Positions 47,661 through 60,540 of a DNA stretch of 64,000 nt are shown here, one piece after another (position 1 is the stretch's first letter; every line of letters begins with the position of its first letter). Source of the stretch: Eudorina sp. 2006-703-Eu-15. Its lineage: Eukaryota > Chlorophyta > Chlorophyceae > Chlamydomonadales > Volvocaceae. Position numbers and translations under genes: made by a program. The notes beneath the pieces are model-generated. The model was not told the DNA's origin. It ran no database searches and saw only the letters and a list, made by a program, of their open reading frames with translations. The stretch is from the NCBI GenBank assembly GCA_003117195.1, contig BDSI01000017.1, positions 919,362 through 983,361 on the forward strand, in the 5' to 3' direction.

Positions 47661-50600
47661 TCACATCACCATCGCGTCCCCCAGCAGCTGCCTCTTCGCG
47701 GGCGCCACCGCGTCCGCCTCCGTCACGCCCTCCCGCTCCCTCGCCCGCCTCCCCAGGTGCCCCATCGCCGCCAGGTTGAACCCCACCACGTCCTTCAACC
47801 CCTGCGCCGCCGGCCGCAGCCGCCGCTGCAGCGCCAACAGCGCCGGCCTCGCCGCCGCCGTCGCCACCAGCTGCCCCTGATGCAGCCGCACCAGCAGCAC
47901 CGCCAACCTCACCGTCAGCTCAACCGCGGGACCGCCCGCCTCCAACCAGCGCGGCAGGTACCCGAGCAGCCGCAGCGCATCCGCGAAAGGCAGCATCATC
48001 ACCGCCTGCTCTAGCTCACTGGCACGGACACCAGACACAATCTTAAACACGTAGGTGCTGGGTGCGAGGCCGGCCATGAGCGCGTTTAGCGGCAGCGGCC
48101 GCGGCGGCGGCCGCCCGGCCGCCTCCGCCTCCGCCCGCTCCTTGTCTGCCGTACGAAGCCGGTCCAGCTCGAGGGCCGCTGCCTCGAGCGCCTCGATGAT
48201 GGCATCGGCGGCGCCGACGGCCTCCAGGGTGCGGCGGCCCGCCGGCGCAGCGGTGCCGTCGGCCGCGGCCTCGCCGCCGGCCCCGGCGGCAGCGTCTCGG
48301 TCCGCGGCGGTGGTCTCCATATCGGCCTCGAACAGCGACTCGAGACGGCGCTCCCGCTCCTCCTCGACGAAGAAGGGCTCCGCGGTGCGCTCCCACCGCC
48401 TAATGGAGCGGTCGTGGGAACCTGTACGGCATCAGGTACGGGAAAGACATGTGGACGGACCGTCGGGAGGTGCTGGTGCCGGCAGGCCACGGCGCATTGG
48501 GACTCGGGGTGCAATGTAAACGCACATGTTTCATGGCGGCAAATGGTACGAGGGGTGTCCAGGACGAGCCCCGCGGTGACACGCTGCCGCTAGACGGGAG
48601 CGGTAAAAAAATGCAGCATGAAGAGCAGGCACGTATTCGCTTTCACACACCCATGGGGTTTCACATCTGCGATCAAATGTGACGCCTGCAAGCACACAAT
48701 GATAGGCGCGCGAGCAATTACGCGGTACGCATACGACTGCGTCTGTGCGGCTACCAGTGACCAGCTGGCCGCGCCACGCCCCGCACCTACCGGTGACCAC
48801 GAAGTCTCCGAACTGGCTGACCGCCAGGCACCACAGCTCGCCGTGGTGCCCCGGCAGCTCCAGCAGCAGCTCGAAGCGGTCCAAGTCCCAGTACTTGAGC
48901 ATCTTGTCCTTGCCCGCGGAGAAGGCGTAGTGGGTGCCGGGAACCCACGCCACCGACATGACCGCATCGCCGTGGGCAAACAGAGACTTGTGGCAGTCGC
49001 CGAAGTCCAGACCCCACACCTGCAGGCCGGGAACAAGGTCAGTTCGTGTGGTTAGCAAAGAAAGTGAGTGCGGAAAAGAGAACTGAGCCGCGAGGGTGGG
49101 TGTGTATAAAAAAGAATTCACCAGGGTGATGTGGGGGGACCCGACTTGGCGGGAGGTGTACAGCCCTTGAATGCAGTGATGGGGACACAGCGGTGTGTCC
49201 ACTACAGCCGAGATGTCAATACCCAGACGGGGCATGGGTGCCGCAAGTCGCAGCGCTCAACTGCGATGCGAGGCACCTGGATGCTCAAGAGGCAGCCGAG
49301 GCGCAACCCCGGCAGTGCACAAAGCACACAAACGCGCGCCCTCCAACATGCCTCGCGGCTTTTGCCCTCTAGGAGTTCATTCCGAGACAGCGGCCGCACG
49401 GCCGCGGGGCGCCCGCCGTACCGCCGCCTGTGCCTGCTGTGCCGTACCGTACCTTGATGTTCTTGTCCGAGGACCCGGTCAGCAACATGGTCGAGTCCGA
49501 CGAGATGTCCATGCACAGCACCGGCAGCTTGTGGCCGTACAGCGACAGGAAGAACTTCATCGAGTCCGCAAAGTACACCTGAGGGCCAGGGGGTGCAAAT
49601 TAAGGGGGGTAACGAAGGCGCAACGGTGTGTGTTTAGAAATATACCCGCCCGGTGTTTGTATGTGTCTCATAACCACCGATGAAGGCATTCGGTATATTG
49701 TTTGACAAGCAAAGCAGGAGTGCGTGACATGACACGCATGCATTCGGTGTGTATGCGTGTGCGCATGTTGTTACAGGTGTGAAGGGCAGGCAGCGGCCCC
49801 CTCACCCACCTTGACGGTCGAGTCCAGCAGCGCCACCGCCAACAGCTTGCCGTCGGGGCTGACCTTGAGCGACAGCACATCGTCCGCCATGGCGACTGTG
49901 CGCACGTGGGTGAGCCGCAGGGACAGCGCACCGCCGTCCAGCTTCACCACCGACCAGTGCCACAGCTTCACCTGCGGGGGCACGGGGCCAGGGGGGAATA
50001 CCGGTACGTTCGAGGTGTAAAACCGGGGCGTGGCGGGGAAAGATACTTGGCGCATGTCGGCATGTGTTTGACACAGTACCGACACGACGGCACGCGGTGT
50101 CGTACGAGTAGGAACCGTGCAGCCTGCGGCCCGTACACTGGCGATGGACGCCCGGTGGACTGGTGGTACCAATACTACAAATCGTCACTGTCTGCCACGC
50201 ACCTCAGACGAGGATCCCCTCAAGCCACACACTAGTCAATGACCAATGCCCCTAGGGGCCCGGGGCCCTCCCAGCCGAGCATCCGGGCAACCGCTACCCG
50301 GGCCCGCGGGCCTCACCGTCTTGTCCGCCGCCCCGCTGAAGAAGCCCATCTTGTTGGGCAGCGGCGCCAGCGACCAGATCGCGCCGCTGTGCGCCCCCTC
50401 CTCCAGGTGCACCCGCGTGGCCGCCCCCAGGTCGAACACCTCCAGGTTGCCCTCCTGGTTGGGCCGAGAGGAGGTCGGGGGCAGAGGACGGGGACTTTGA
50501 TGAAGCATGTGACGTTGTGACGTAATCTGGCTTCACGGTTGGACGCAAGTCTGAACCGCAGCTGAGACGTGGCACATCACAGACTCATCCCCCCCAACGG

Positions 50601-53600
50601 TGGGCATTGGGGGACACGTTCAAGGCATCGCGTTTACGATGTGCTCCGCCCGTCGATATGCGGTGGTGGTGGTCAAGCCTCCCTAAGCCTGCATGACTGC
50701 AACGCAATCCCCAGACTCCGCGCGCTGCCGCTGCCCACCACCCATATACACATGACCCACTCTTACGTGCGCTCATACACATAACAATTGTACACATAAA
50801 TCTACACATATACACGGGTTTCTTCGCTAAACACATATAGGTACACGTACAACCAGGCGCACCTTGGTTCCCAGCACCGCGAATTTGTTGTTGGGCGCGA
50901 ACATGACGCACAGCCCGTACCCGCTGTCCATGGTGGCCAGGCAGGCGGCCGTGCGCGGGTTCCACAGCTTGAGCGCCGCGGAGGAGGCGGTCAGAAGCGC
51001 CGAGTCGTCCGCCGCCAGCGCCAGCGCGCGCACGTCGGACCGGTGGCCGCCCAGCTCGATGCGGGTGGCGGTGTCATACCCGTACCCCTCGGTGGCGACG
51101 TTCAGCACCTGACGGCGCAATCCCGGATGGAAGGGAAGCCGCGATGTAAGGGTGCCGCACATCCACACCGGCCGCTTATTCCCGTGCTCCTGTCAGTTGA
51201 GTGCTTGGGGGCCCTAGGCGCTCTTCCTCTCCCATCACGGGTGCCCTCCCTGAACCCAGAGTCCGTGTGCAGGGTACGTCACCACGTGTGGCCACCCGCT
51301 CTAGGTTTTCGCAGGCCACACGCCGATCGAGGCACCAGCCCTGCAACCCTCCCCTGGAATGTGTTCCAAACTGGAGTGAGAGCTAAACCCGGGACCAAGA
51401 CCAATACAGGTGATGCATGCACCCGGGCCGTGTCCACGGGGCGCCCAGACCTGCCTCCGCACCGCACCACAGCTCCACACCTCACCTCGACGCAGTTGTT
51501 CGACAGCGTCAGCGCCAGGCGACAGGCCACCCCCGCGGGCAGCTTGGCGCCGGGCGGTGTGAAGCAGAAGGCCTTGATCTTGGCGCCCTTGGTGCTGATC
51601 AGCTGGACGGCCTCAAGCTCGTCGGAGGCCTGGCGGGCGGGGGGGGAGGGAACGTGAGAACATGCACATGACTAACTACAAAACCTTGCATTATCTGAAG
51701 GAAGGGCAGGGAGGAAGACCAGGGAGGAGTTTGGGGTACGCAGCGCGAAGGGGGGGGTGATGGTCAGGGGAGGTGAAGGGTATGGCTGGTGTGCACATTG
51801 GCCAGGCGGGCGAGGCGACCGGGTTTCCGGGCCACAGGGCGAGCACGGCGGTGGAGAAGGGCTGTGGGTGCCCGGTGAGTTCGCGACACACACACGGGAG
51901 CCTGGCTAACGCAAAGGTAGGCTACAGGAGCGCGGTGCGGGTGCGGATGTGGAAGGCGATGTCGCTCCGTCGGGTCAAAGCGCGCAGGCTGCACCAAGAA
52001 TGACACAATTCCCCCCGGATCTCGCGAGAGTCCCGCCTCCCACAGCTGGCAGCCCGCGGACCGGCTCCCCCCCGACCCCAGGACTGAGTGGGGTCTTTCC
52101 CGGGTGTCCCGCGCCAAGCGATGTACAGCACCTTTGGACTGTCGTCCTCGTCTGCCTCCGCCCCGCCAGCGTGCCCCTCCTCGTCGCTGCTGTGGCCCTC
52201 CCCGGCCGCGGCTTTGGCTGCGCCGCCTCGCTCCGCCGCCTTCTTGGCCGCCTTCTCCTTCCGCCGCTTCCGCCGGCGCTTCAGCTTCTTCAGTGCCTCT
52301 TCCTCGTCCCGGACCCTGCAACGCGGCCAACCCACCACCACCACCACCAAGCGGCGGCCACCCTTGCATGATTCCTCTCCAGTTTGTAAAAATGTTTCTT
52401 GAACCTCCTTGCCGTATCGTAACCTACTTGGCAGTCCAATTATCCCTCCGGCTAGTGACGCCCTGTGACTGATGGGTAACCAGCTGTACACCTTACACAG
52501 CAACTCCTCCCTTAACACGCGTACTCATCTTGCCCCTCGCGTTTCACCCATCCACCTTTGCTCTGATTTCTTCTGTACGCTTGAATGGTCGAACGTTCCG
52601 GCCCGGCAGCAGGGCGATCTTTCTACACATGCAACCTCGCAAACGCGCCAGCCGCCTGGCAACAGCCCTCACCTGAACAGCTCCAGTCCCTTGCCGGCGG
52701 CCTGCACCCCGAGCCACTCGCCGTCCCCGCTGAACCTCAGCATGGCCACCCGCTCGTGGGAAGCCGCCCCGCGCTTCACTGAGCCCATGGGCAGGAACAC
52801 CGTGTGGTCCCGATCCCCCTGGGTGCGGGGGCCGGGACCCGCGGCCGCCTCCCCCACCTCCGCATCCGCGTCCCTGTGGCCCAAGGGAGGGATTAGACCG
52901 CCGGGGCGGGTGGGATGGCGTCGGATATGACAGGGCAGGCGATTCTGACAGGGGTCAACAGCGATGTCGCGAGGAGGTGAGAGGCGAGGACCCCCCTTAC
53001 GGGGAGCGGGGAACACGCGGATTTCCAGGCTTTCAGGAAGGGGGGAAGCAAGGACAGCGGCCCCACCCACCTCACTGCGAAGACGCGTATCTCGTGGTCG
53101 GTCGATCCGGTGGCCAGTCGGGTGCCCGCCGCGTTGACGTCCAGCGACCAGACCTCCGCCTTGTGGCCCCCCAGGGTCTGACAGCAGTGCTGCGTGTCCA
53201 GGTCCCACACCTTGACCAGCCCGTCCTTGCTGCTGGAGACCAGCTTTGACTGACGTGGCAGGAACACCTGGGGGGGGAGAAAACGACCCGCGGGCGTTGT
53301 GGAGTGCGGAGGGGGAACAAGCCAGGCCGGGCCACAGGGGGGGACGGCGACCTGCCGGCGCCGCCTTCGAAATATACGACCAGGTACGGACCCAACCGGT
53401 CGTACGACTCCAATAACCGCTAGACATTGCATCCCGCTTGGCAATCGCTCCTCACTGGCCCCTTCCCTGCCCCCTGGCCCCTTCCCTGCCCCCTGACCCC
53501 TTCCCTGGCCCCTGGCCCCTTCCCTGCCCCCTTCTGACCCCTGGCCCCTTCCCTGCCCCCTGGCCCCTTTCCCTGCCCCCTTCCCTGCCCCCTGCCTTCA

Positions 53601-55265
53601 TGTATCCTCCCACCCGGGAGTGCTCTCAAGCGCCTCGCAGCCCCTCTCACCACGTCCGTGACCTGGTCCTTGTGGCCCCGCAAGCGGTACAGCCCGGTCT
53701 CCCCCACGACATCCCACACGATAAGGTCCGTGTCCTTGCCGCCGCTGACCAGCAGAGACCCGCCAGCATTGTAACGCAAGCAGGACACCGCCGTCTAGCG
53801 GGGCGGGACCGGTACGAGGTGCGACAGACACAGCAATGGCGGGTGGCACAAAAGTCGGCAGGTGGCCGAATGGGTGGGTGATGTCAGCTTGAGTTGGCAG
53901 GTGGGTAGTTAGGTGGCTTCAGGCATGAAGGTGGGCAGGTGACGGGACGAAAATGGATGCAGCGCTGCAGCCTGCCAAGTGACAAGCTACAAGCATGCCC
54001 TTGCATGGCCGTGCGGATGTCCTCCCTGCCTACACCACGGGTTCGCGTCCTAAAATGCGAGGTCCGCTGTAATAAGGTTTATTCAAATCTCACAATCCAG
54101 GTAAATGGAGACCAGCACACCTTCCCATCTACGAAAATTGCATAATCGCATACGGTATTTGTCTCGGCAGTGTTCGATCCCCCCATGCCCCCTCTCCGTG
54201 TCGGTTCGGCGCACCAGGGCGCACCCACCTTGTGACCCCGGAAGGTGACGGTGCAGTCCCCGGACTGGTAGTCCCACAGCCGGACCTGGGAGCGTGGGGG
54301 CGGAGGCCAGCAGCAGGGACGAGGTCACGACGGCACTGCAACCTGCGGCATCTCGCCCCGGGACAAGCCGAATCGGAGGTGCAACCCCACCACGTGGCCG
54401 GAGCAGTCTCAAGCAGCCTGCCGCCACTGACCCGCGGGTCGTCAACGCACGAGAACGTGACGGCCCCGGACCCCAAGATGTAGGCATACGGCTCCGAACC
54501 GCAGCCAAATGCCCACCTGCCCAGTCGCAGCGAAATGGACACACGCACGTGGTGGTATGTGGATCCCTAGCTGGACGCTCCCCTACCGTGCCATCAGAGT
54601 AGCCGGCCGCAATGGTGGCGCTGGTGGGTGCGCAGCACAGCACCGTCACCTCCGCAACGGTCCCTCCACTGCCACCGCCCGCCCCGCCGCCGCTGCTGCT
54701 GGTGCTGGCCACCGCGGGGCTCAGCTGCTGGACCTGCGGCGGGGTCGGGGGATGTACTAGTTGGTTTGCAGACATCGATGAGGTCGGGCGAATGTGCACT
54801 GATAGTCAGTGTGGTGACATGGACAGCGGGCACAGGCAGGACGGGCAGCTGGAACCGCGAGACGGGGGGTGATTAACGCGGTGTGTCGACAGGGGTTGGG
54901 AGCAGCTCATATCAGCAGCGATTGCGGCCCCGTGGCCGGCCCAGACTCAGAGCCTCAGCACAAATGCCTCAGCCATGCCCAGAGTTTTACAGCTGCGTGG
55001 AGCTGAGTTTCCATTGCGGACGGCTTCCGTTGAAGGTGCCGGTACCGACGGAGGGTGGGAGGAGCTCCCGGGTGCTGGGGCAGATCATTCAAAGCAGTAT
55101 CGACATTCGACGTACCACGCTGCCCTGCTTTGCGTTCCACACGGAGATGCTTTCCAGAGACGCGGTGAACAGAAGTTTCCCGCTGGCATCATATGTCGGG
55201 TTTGCAGAGCTCGTGATAACACCGAATGCTGACGAGAATTCATATCGAAGGTATGCTTTGACCAT
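47661..55265 (-). CDS. WDR3: WDR3/UTP12 (DIP2) SSU-processome WD40 protein
   Basis: Complete 14-exon gene: 55116-55265, 54587-54733, 54229-54285, 53651-53794, 53071-53267, 52673-52873, 52132-52315, 51486-51629, 50863-51108, 50317-50454, 49810-49971, 49453-49578, 48791-49019 and 47661-48421. The joined length is 2,886 nt, 961 residues; human WDR3 has 943. The start [17 protein letters not shown] matches the conserved N-terminus. Two WD40 propellers follow, with family-specific strings [35 protein letters not shown] and [18 protein letters not shown], then [17 protein letters not shown]. The C-terminal Utp12 domain is [19 protein letters not shown] to [15 protein letters not shown] basic/acidic linker ([17 protein letters not shown]) separates the propellers. 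The protein belongs to the UTP-B complex and works in nucleolar 18S rRNA processing. It is divergent with the UMP/CMP kinase gene. Confidence 0.95.
53450..53605. repeat. C/T-rich minisatellite in a WDR3 intron
   Basis: Imperfect tandem copies of a CCCCTTCCCTGCCCCCTGG-like unit, about 150 bp, in the intron between exons 53651 and 53267. The G-rich minus strand, which is the transcript, could form G-quadruplexes. Confidence 0.85.
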
Positions 55266-55921
55266 TTTCAAGCTTCCGCCGCGCCACTAGGCGGCTTTCG
55301 GACGTTGCGGCGGCGGAGCACTCGGCGGCCTTGCCCGAAACCCAGCTCAGCGTTAAGGGAGTAAAACAATTATTGACGTAAACATATGCCGCTTTACTTC
55401 AATTGTTCTGCAAACCAAGGGTCTGTAAGACTCTTGCCCGAAGGTCGTTACCTCCTAACGGTTTTCCGGCGACCGCAAAAACCACTCAAGCTTTTATCAG
55501 TGATAACAAATGCTATAATATATGTGCCATTCTGTGATAACATTCTGTGGGAGCATGGAACTGGCGACAAGGGCGAGTAAGTTGTCGTGCAAACAACTGC
55601 TAACCAACAATTCGCGGAAAGCAAACACTTCCCGAATTTGATGATACGATTTGCAATTGCAAAATTGCGGACCGTTGTCCACAAAGTAATCGTTCCAGGT
55701 CTGATGTCTATTGTTGGCGAAGCCGGACTGCGGCAACTGTGCCGGACAAAGGGCCTGTTGAGTTGCACGCGGACTAATGTAAAGGTGCGACGGGCAGAAG
55801 GTCTTGTGCCGCCTGCGCAAGCAGAATTCAGTTTGACTCCTCAAGTCCGGCAACCCTGCAGGATCTCATCCCAGGGAGAGCCATCAACAATCATCGGTTG
55901 GTAAAGGTGCAAGCGCTGCAA
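55266..55921. promoter_or_regulatory. Divergent promoter region, WDR3 / UMP-CMP kinase
   Basis: A 656-bp spacer between two opposite start codons. It should contain both promoters and 5' UTRs. It is less GC-rich than the genes. I see no recognised operator or repeat in it. Confidence 0.5.
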
Positions 55922-58073
55922 ATGGCGACAGCCACGGTGCGGGCTGGAGCGGGGCGACAATGTGTGCGATAATCGTGACGAGTCGTTCAACCTAGATGTG
56001 AGGGCCCGTGCGAAGCAAAGTCGCTCAGAATGAATTGTTGAAGTCATTCTTGCGTTCTTATGAATATTGGCGCATGCGGCGCATAAGCCACGTAGATGTC
56101 ACTAGGGTTGGGATAAGCGACCATTTTTGCCCGCTGGAACACGCCATGCATGTGCCTCAGTGCAGGCCGTGCCGCCTCAGGAGAAGGACGCAAATCGACA
56201 ACGAGTTGTTTTCGTTGTGGGCGGCCCCGGGTCAGGCAAAGGCACACAGGTGCGTGAGGCCGCAACGTCAATTTTCCACTTTAACAACGGAATATTGGAG
56301 AGTTCCAGCGCACTTGAGTCTCAAAGCTGAAAGGCTGAGGGCGGAGCCAGCGGGCCTCATGGACTAGCGAAGCACTGCCGCGTAGTCATGACCATCCCCA
56401 ATGCAGCCTTGACGCAGGACGGCAACGTCGTCGTGTCGGCGGAAAGTCATGCCACGGCCAACGCTTGCCAGCCCCCAGCGCGTATGTAGCGCCACATTAG
56501 GTGCTTCCCTAAAGACAATTGGTTCGGCATTTGCTGACCGGTACCGGTACTTCTCGCTTTGCGTTGCCTGCCACACACCGTGTCATCTGCCGTCGCTCTC
56601 TGTCTGAGGGCCTACCGCCGCCGCTGCTGGCCCCTGTCACAGTGCGACCTCATCTCTCGGAACTTCAACGTGCCGTTCTTCAGTGCGGGGGAGCTCATTC
56701 GCTCGCTAATCTCGTCCGGCTGCCCTGAGGGCAAGCAGCTGCAGGACATCATCCTGCAGGGCCAGATCATTCCATCGGAGGTACGGCTGCCCGGCGCCCC
56801 CAGCTGTACATTACAACTGCGGCGCGGAAAGCCCACACGGCGCACAGCTCGAACGGCCTGAATCAGCAGAATATCGGCCTGCGCGGTCCGCTGTGACCCT
56901 ATCACCCAGCAGAAGTGCGCGGTCCCGTTACAGTCCCTATCGTGTGCTGCGTAGGACACACAGAACTAGTCTCTGGGTGCGCAGGGTGCAGCCGCAGGTG
57001 GTCCCGGTCCCGGTTTGTTCTCAATTAATACACTGGACCGCGACACGTGATCTGTCCTTTTGCAGGTGACAGTGGGTCTGCTTCAGAAAGCCATGGCGGG
57101 CACCTCAGCGGACACGGTGCTGATCGACGGCTTCCCCCGCAACACGGAGAACCGTACTGTGTGGCAGAGCCAGGTGTGCTTAGCGACCGCTGTAAGAAAG
57201 TTGGAGCAGCGCGGATCCAGATTGTGAACTGGCGCGATGTGTGTTTCCCGTAAGGTTCCCGTAATTTCCGTGCGTAGCGTGATTGGCGCTTCCTTTCCCT
57301 CCCGGCTTGTTTGGTTCCTGGCCGGGTCCCAACCTTGACTGATGGCAGGTGTTTATTGCCGTGCGATTGCTTTTCGGCAGGTGGGATACGACTGTGAGAT
57401 GGTGCTGCTGTTCGATTGCCCAGACGAAGTAATGTTACAACGGCTGCGGCACCGGGATGAGGGCCGGCCGGATGACAACGAGGAGACCATCCGCAAGCGT
57501 GTGCAGGTGAGGAAGCAGATTTATCGAGACTTTTCAGGGTGGCCCACCGGCCGCCTCGCCTGCCTGTCGGGCAGTAATCCCCGGGGGTCCATGCAGCAAA
57601 CAATGGTGACACGTCCAATGGAATTCTTGGGCGCGTGACAGAGATGGCCAAGACACTTGAGCGAGCGAATTGCGGAGCGGATGCCGGAATCGCAAACCAT
57701 ACGGAACGGCTGATGGTTGGTTAAGTCTCATACCACCACCATGCAGTGCGTGCAGACGCGATGTGACCCACCCGCACGGGTGTGACCGGGTTTGTTCTGA
57801 GTTGTTTTTTCGTGTTGACCCACCCGCGCACACAGCGTGCATATCGGTGTCCCGTGCCTGTCAGTATGTATGGACTCGGCGCAAACGGGGCACCTGCCAC
57901 GGGGGTATTCTCACCCACAGAACTTCAAGTCGCAAATGGCGCCTGTGCTGGACTATTACCGGGGGATCGGCAAGGTGACGACGATCAGCACGGACCGGCC
58001 GGTGGCGGAGATCTACTCGGAACTGAGCAGCCTGTGGATCCAGCGTTTCGCTAGCAGCCCTGCGCCAGTTTGA
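55922..58073 (+). CDS. UMK: UMP/CMP kinase
   Basis: Six exons: 55922-55936 (tentative MATAT start), 56166-56249, 56643-56780, 57066-57173, 57381-57506 and 57921-58073. Joined length 624 nt, 207 residues, the normal size of the family. Motifs in order: P-loop VFVVGGPGSGKGTQ, NMP-binding PFFSAGELIRSL, IIPSEVTVGLLQKAM, VLIDGFPRN, and the lid RHRDEGRPDDNEETIRKR. The lid and the IxPSEVTVxLLxKAM string favour UMP/CMP kinase over adenylate kinase. The enzyme phosphorylates UMP and CMP with ATP in pyrimidine nucleotide supply; no transit peptide is seen, so it is probably cytosolic. The 15-nt first exon is the weak point: it keeps frame, but another upstream ATG is possible. Confidence 0.9.
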
Positions 58074-58624
58074 GAGGTTTTGCGATGCAACGCTCGTAAA
58101 TATTCGGTGTTGGGATTTCCCATGCGAGTGGTGCGCCGGTTGTGTGTGCAGTGTGTGAAACGTCTGTGAAGCTTCTCGCCCAATGACGTCTCGCAAGTGA
58201 CGGCATAGAAGGACTGGGTTGAGCGCGGTGTTGTGTCCGTCCATGAAACCGAATTGCGCGCGATCACGGATTGCAACTGTGGGTAATTTCTGGATGGGTC
58301 TGGCTTGTCGGCATGTAGTCCGCTGGGGTTATGTGTGCAGGAGTACAAAGCTGCTGGTATATATGGCAAAAAGTAGGCGAATGGTTGCTGAGTTGCTGCA
58401 GGTCCAGGACAGAAGGGCCGACGACACGGGCTCAATCAGGTCGTGGCCATCGATGAACTGAAGATTCTGTCGAGTCCGCGTGATCAGCTTGTTGGTACAG
58501 GCATGGACAATGCTTATGTGTCCATCCCCGATGCAAGACAGTATTGTTGCACATGCATCCAGTACAGCCGCCTCACCAGCCGCACACACGGTAGGCAGAG
58601 GGATTGGCCAGGATTTAGCCCTCC

Positions 58625-58630
58625 AGTGTA
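58625..58630 (+). terminator. Candidate poly(A) signal TGTAAC of UMP/CMP kinase
   Basis: AGTGTAACCC about 550 nt after the stop codon. The interval 58074-58624 shows no other gene and is best read as 3' UTR, converging with the DMAC1-like gene. Confidence 0.5.
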
Positions 58631-58740
58631 ACCCTTTCACATAAAATGGACAGTGCGACTCCCTTTAACAGAACGGGCATCAACACACCACATTGGTACA
58701 TAAATCAGAAGTTAACCCCAACTCAGGTCCATCTGGAACA

Positions 58741-59013
58741 CTAGCTCAAAGCCCGGTACATGCCGAAGACCAGCATCGTCCCAGCTGCCACGATCAACGA
58801 GTACCTGTGCGCGCCTCGGGGTGCCGGGTCCTTCAACAACTGTGAAGCTAGATATCCCGCACCACCCAGGCCAAAAAGGCAGCCCGTCACCCGACAGCCG
58901 AGGCAGTCCTGAGGCACAGACGAGTCAGTGCGCACACCTGATGCTCTGCTGCGGCCATAGCCGCCATCGCTGGCCGTGTGGTCCTGCGAAGTTGTGCTGT
59001 CGCTGGTAGTCAT
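58741..59013 (-). CDS. DMAC1/TMEM261-like small membrane protein (DUF4536)
   Basis: An intronless ORF of 90 codons from ATG at 59013; an in-frame upstream extension begins only with GTG, so I reject it. The conserved core DCLGCRVTGCLFGLGGAGYL and a second hydrophobic segment (YSLIVAAGTMLVFGMYRAL) match the DUF4536 family, to which human DMAC1 (complex I distal-arm assembly) belongs. A mitochondrial inner-membrane role is inferred from the family, and the N-terminal part is Ser/Thr/Asp-rich without an obvious presequence. Its start lies 101 nt after the TMA7 stop on the same strand, with no TGTAA between. Confidence 0.75.
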   Translation of the reverse strand: MTTSDSTTSQDHTASDGGYGRSRASGVRTDSSVPQDCLGCRVTGCLFGLGGAGYLASQLLKDPAPRGAHRYSLIVAAGTMLVFGMYRALS

Positions 59014-59114
59014 TACCGCCCCTGGACTTGATACACGTGCACCGGACGGCAGTATGGGTCCTTTCACTGGTTAAGTGTCACAGGCTTCACCAGGTCTACG
59101 TTGACTCGCCGGCT

Positions 59115-59988
59115 CTACTTGCCAGACTTCTTTAGCCCAGCACCACCGATGGCGCCCTTGGCTGCCTGTGGAACCAGGCACCGCGTGAAAAGCAGGTACG
59201 TTTGAGTACCTCCTGATACTCCATTGCGGCCCACATGTCAGCATTGCATCATTTCATGACTGGGGGCAGAATGAACGCACACGGGGATTCAATTTGGCTT
59301 CGACATGCACTGGAACCGTCCGAGACAGAATGCCCCTTGCTGCATCCCGCAAACAACAACACGGCTTGCAGCGATTTCGTTGCGTATTCAACTGGCCGGC
59401 GTGCACCCTTACCCAGGACCTACTCTGTTGGAATGATGGGCCGACTGCCGCCCTTCCAGGGCGCGGTTGCTTACTGCAACACCCCATACCCTTACCTCCC
59501 CTCTTTCCATACCTTGGCTTTAAGCTCTTTCAGAGCGGCTTCTTCGGCCTTCTTCTTAGCTAGGAACTCCAAATCTGACTCGTCATAGTCCTTGTCTGCC
59601 TGTGGAACAGCAACGGGACGCACCCCTCACGCTCCGACACCTTTATTTGGGATCGCAATATGCGCACTCGCGTTCATGCATATAATGCAGCAGATGACTC
59701 CGTGAAATTCCCGCCGCCAAAGCGAACTGCGAAGCCAGGGGTGTCCAACCACACGCAATTGCCGAAACATCATGAGTAACGCATAATGCGTTACGTCTCT
59801 CCCAACGAAACGTTGCAAGAGCACGTTTGGGAAGTGCTGCTCGGGCGCGGCAACAGGTGTTACCTTCTTGGGTGCCTTCAAGGGCTTAGCCTTGCCTGGG
59901 TGGAAAAAGACAATCAAGCGTCTCTAACTGCTATTCCATTTTCAGAATTGCGAATCAAACTGGTCCCACCTGCGTCTCTCCCGGGCAT
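59115..59988 (-). CDS. TMA7: TMA7 translation-machinery-associated protein
   Basis: Four exons: 59970-59988, 59864-59895, 59513-59599 and 59115-59165. They join to 189 nt, 62 residues (human TMA7 has 64). The peptide begins MPGRDAGKAKPLKAPKK, has an acidic/charged middle (DYDESDLEFLAKKKAEEA) and ends GGAGLKKSGK, all hallmark parts of TMA7/CCDC72. Family members associate with ribosomes, but their exact role is unclear. Every splice site is GT-AG and every joint keeps frame. The tiny 19-nt first exon is easy to miss in automatic annotation. Confidence 0.93.
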
Positions 59989-60356
59989 TCTGCAGACGAG
60001 TTAAGTTGCTGCAATAGTTGGATTGCAGGAAGGAATTATATGATATATATGCTGCTGTTATATTGTGCAATTCTGCGAGACTCCCTGTTTGTGTCTTGCC
60101 TTGACAACCCAGGATTTTTGGAGCGGAGAGGAACCAAATGCCGTAACTATCCTTTACATGATATTTGGTCTCGTTTACCTTACCAACGTCCCCTCATAAT
60201 AACATAGCACCATTCATCCCGTCATAGCACATACGGCAAAGCGGGAGGGGATAAGCGCCTCCACGACATCAAAACTGCCGCGTCAATCCTCGAAAGTTCA
60301 ACTCACACAGAATCGCTAGCATTGCGGTACTATTTAAATTGTCCAAAATGCCGCGA

Positions 60357-60361
60357 TTACA
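60357..60361 (-). terminator. Candidate poly(A) signal TGTAA of TatA/THA4
   Basis: TTGTAATC on the minus strand about 180 nt beyond the TatA stop. The spacer 59989-60356 upstream of TMA7 holds nothing recognisable and should contain the TMA7 promoter. Confidence 0.5.
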
Positions 60362-60540
60362 ACCAGATCCCAGTCACCCAGCCGCATTTTCGCCTAACAC
60401 TACCGGCGCTGAGCACATGAAAACTGCCCGGCGGTCAAATCGCCTTACGCTAACATGACCTGTATGACAAAACATGCCCCCGATGCTCGTTCGGCGCTAT
60501 ACGCTCCAGCACCAACTGCGCCGACCGCCTTCAGAAGAGC

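Noticed and set aside
59014..59067. N-terminal extension of the DMAC1-like protein to 59067
   Set aside because: It begins with GTG, which is not a credible start in a nuclear gene; the first ATG is at 59013.
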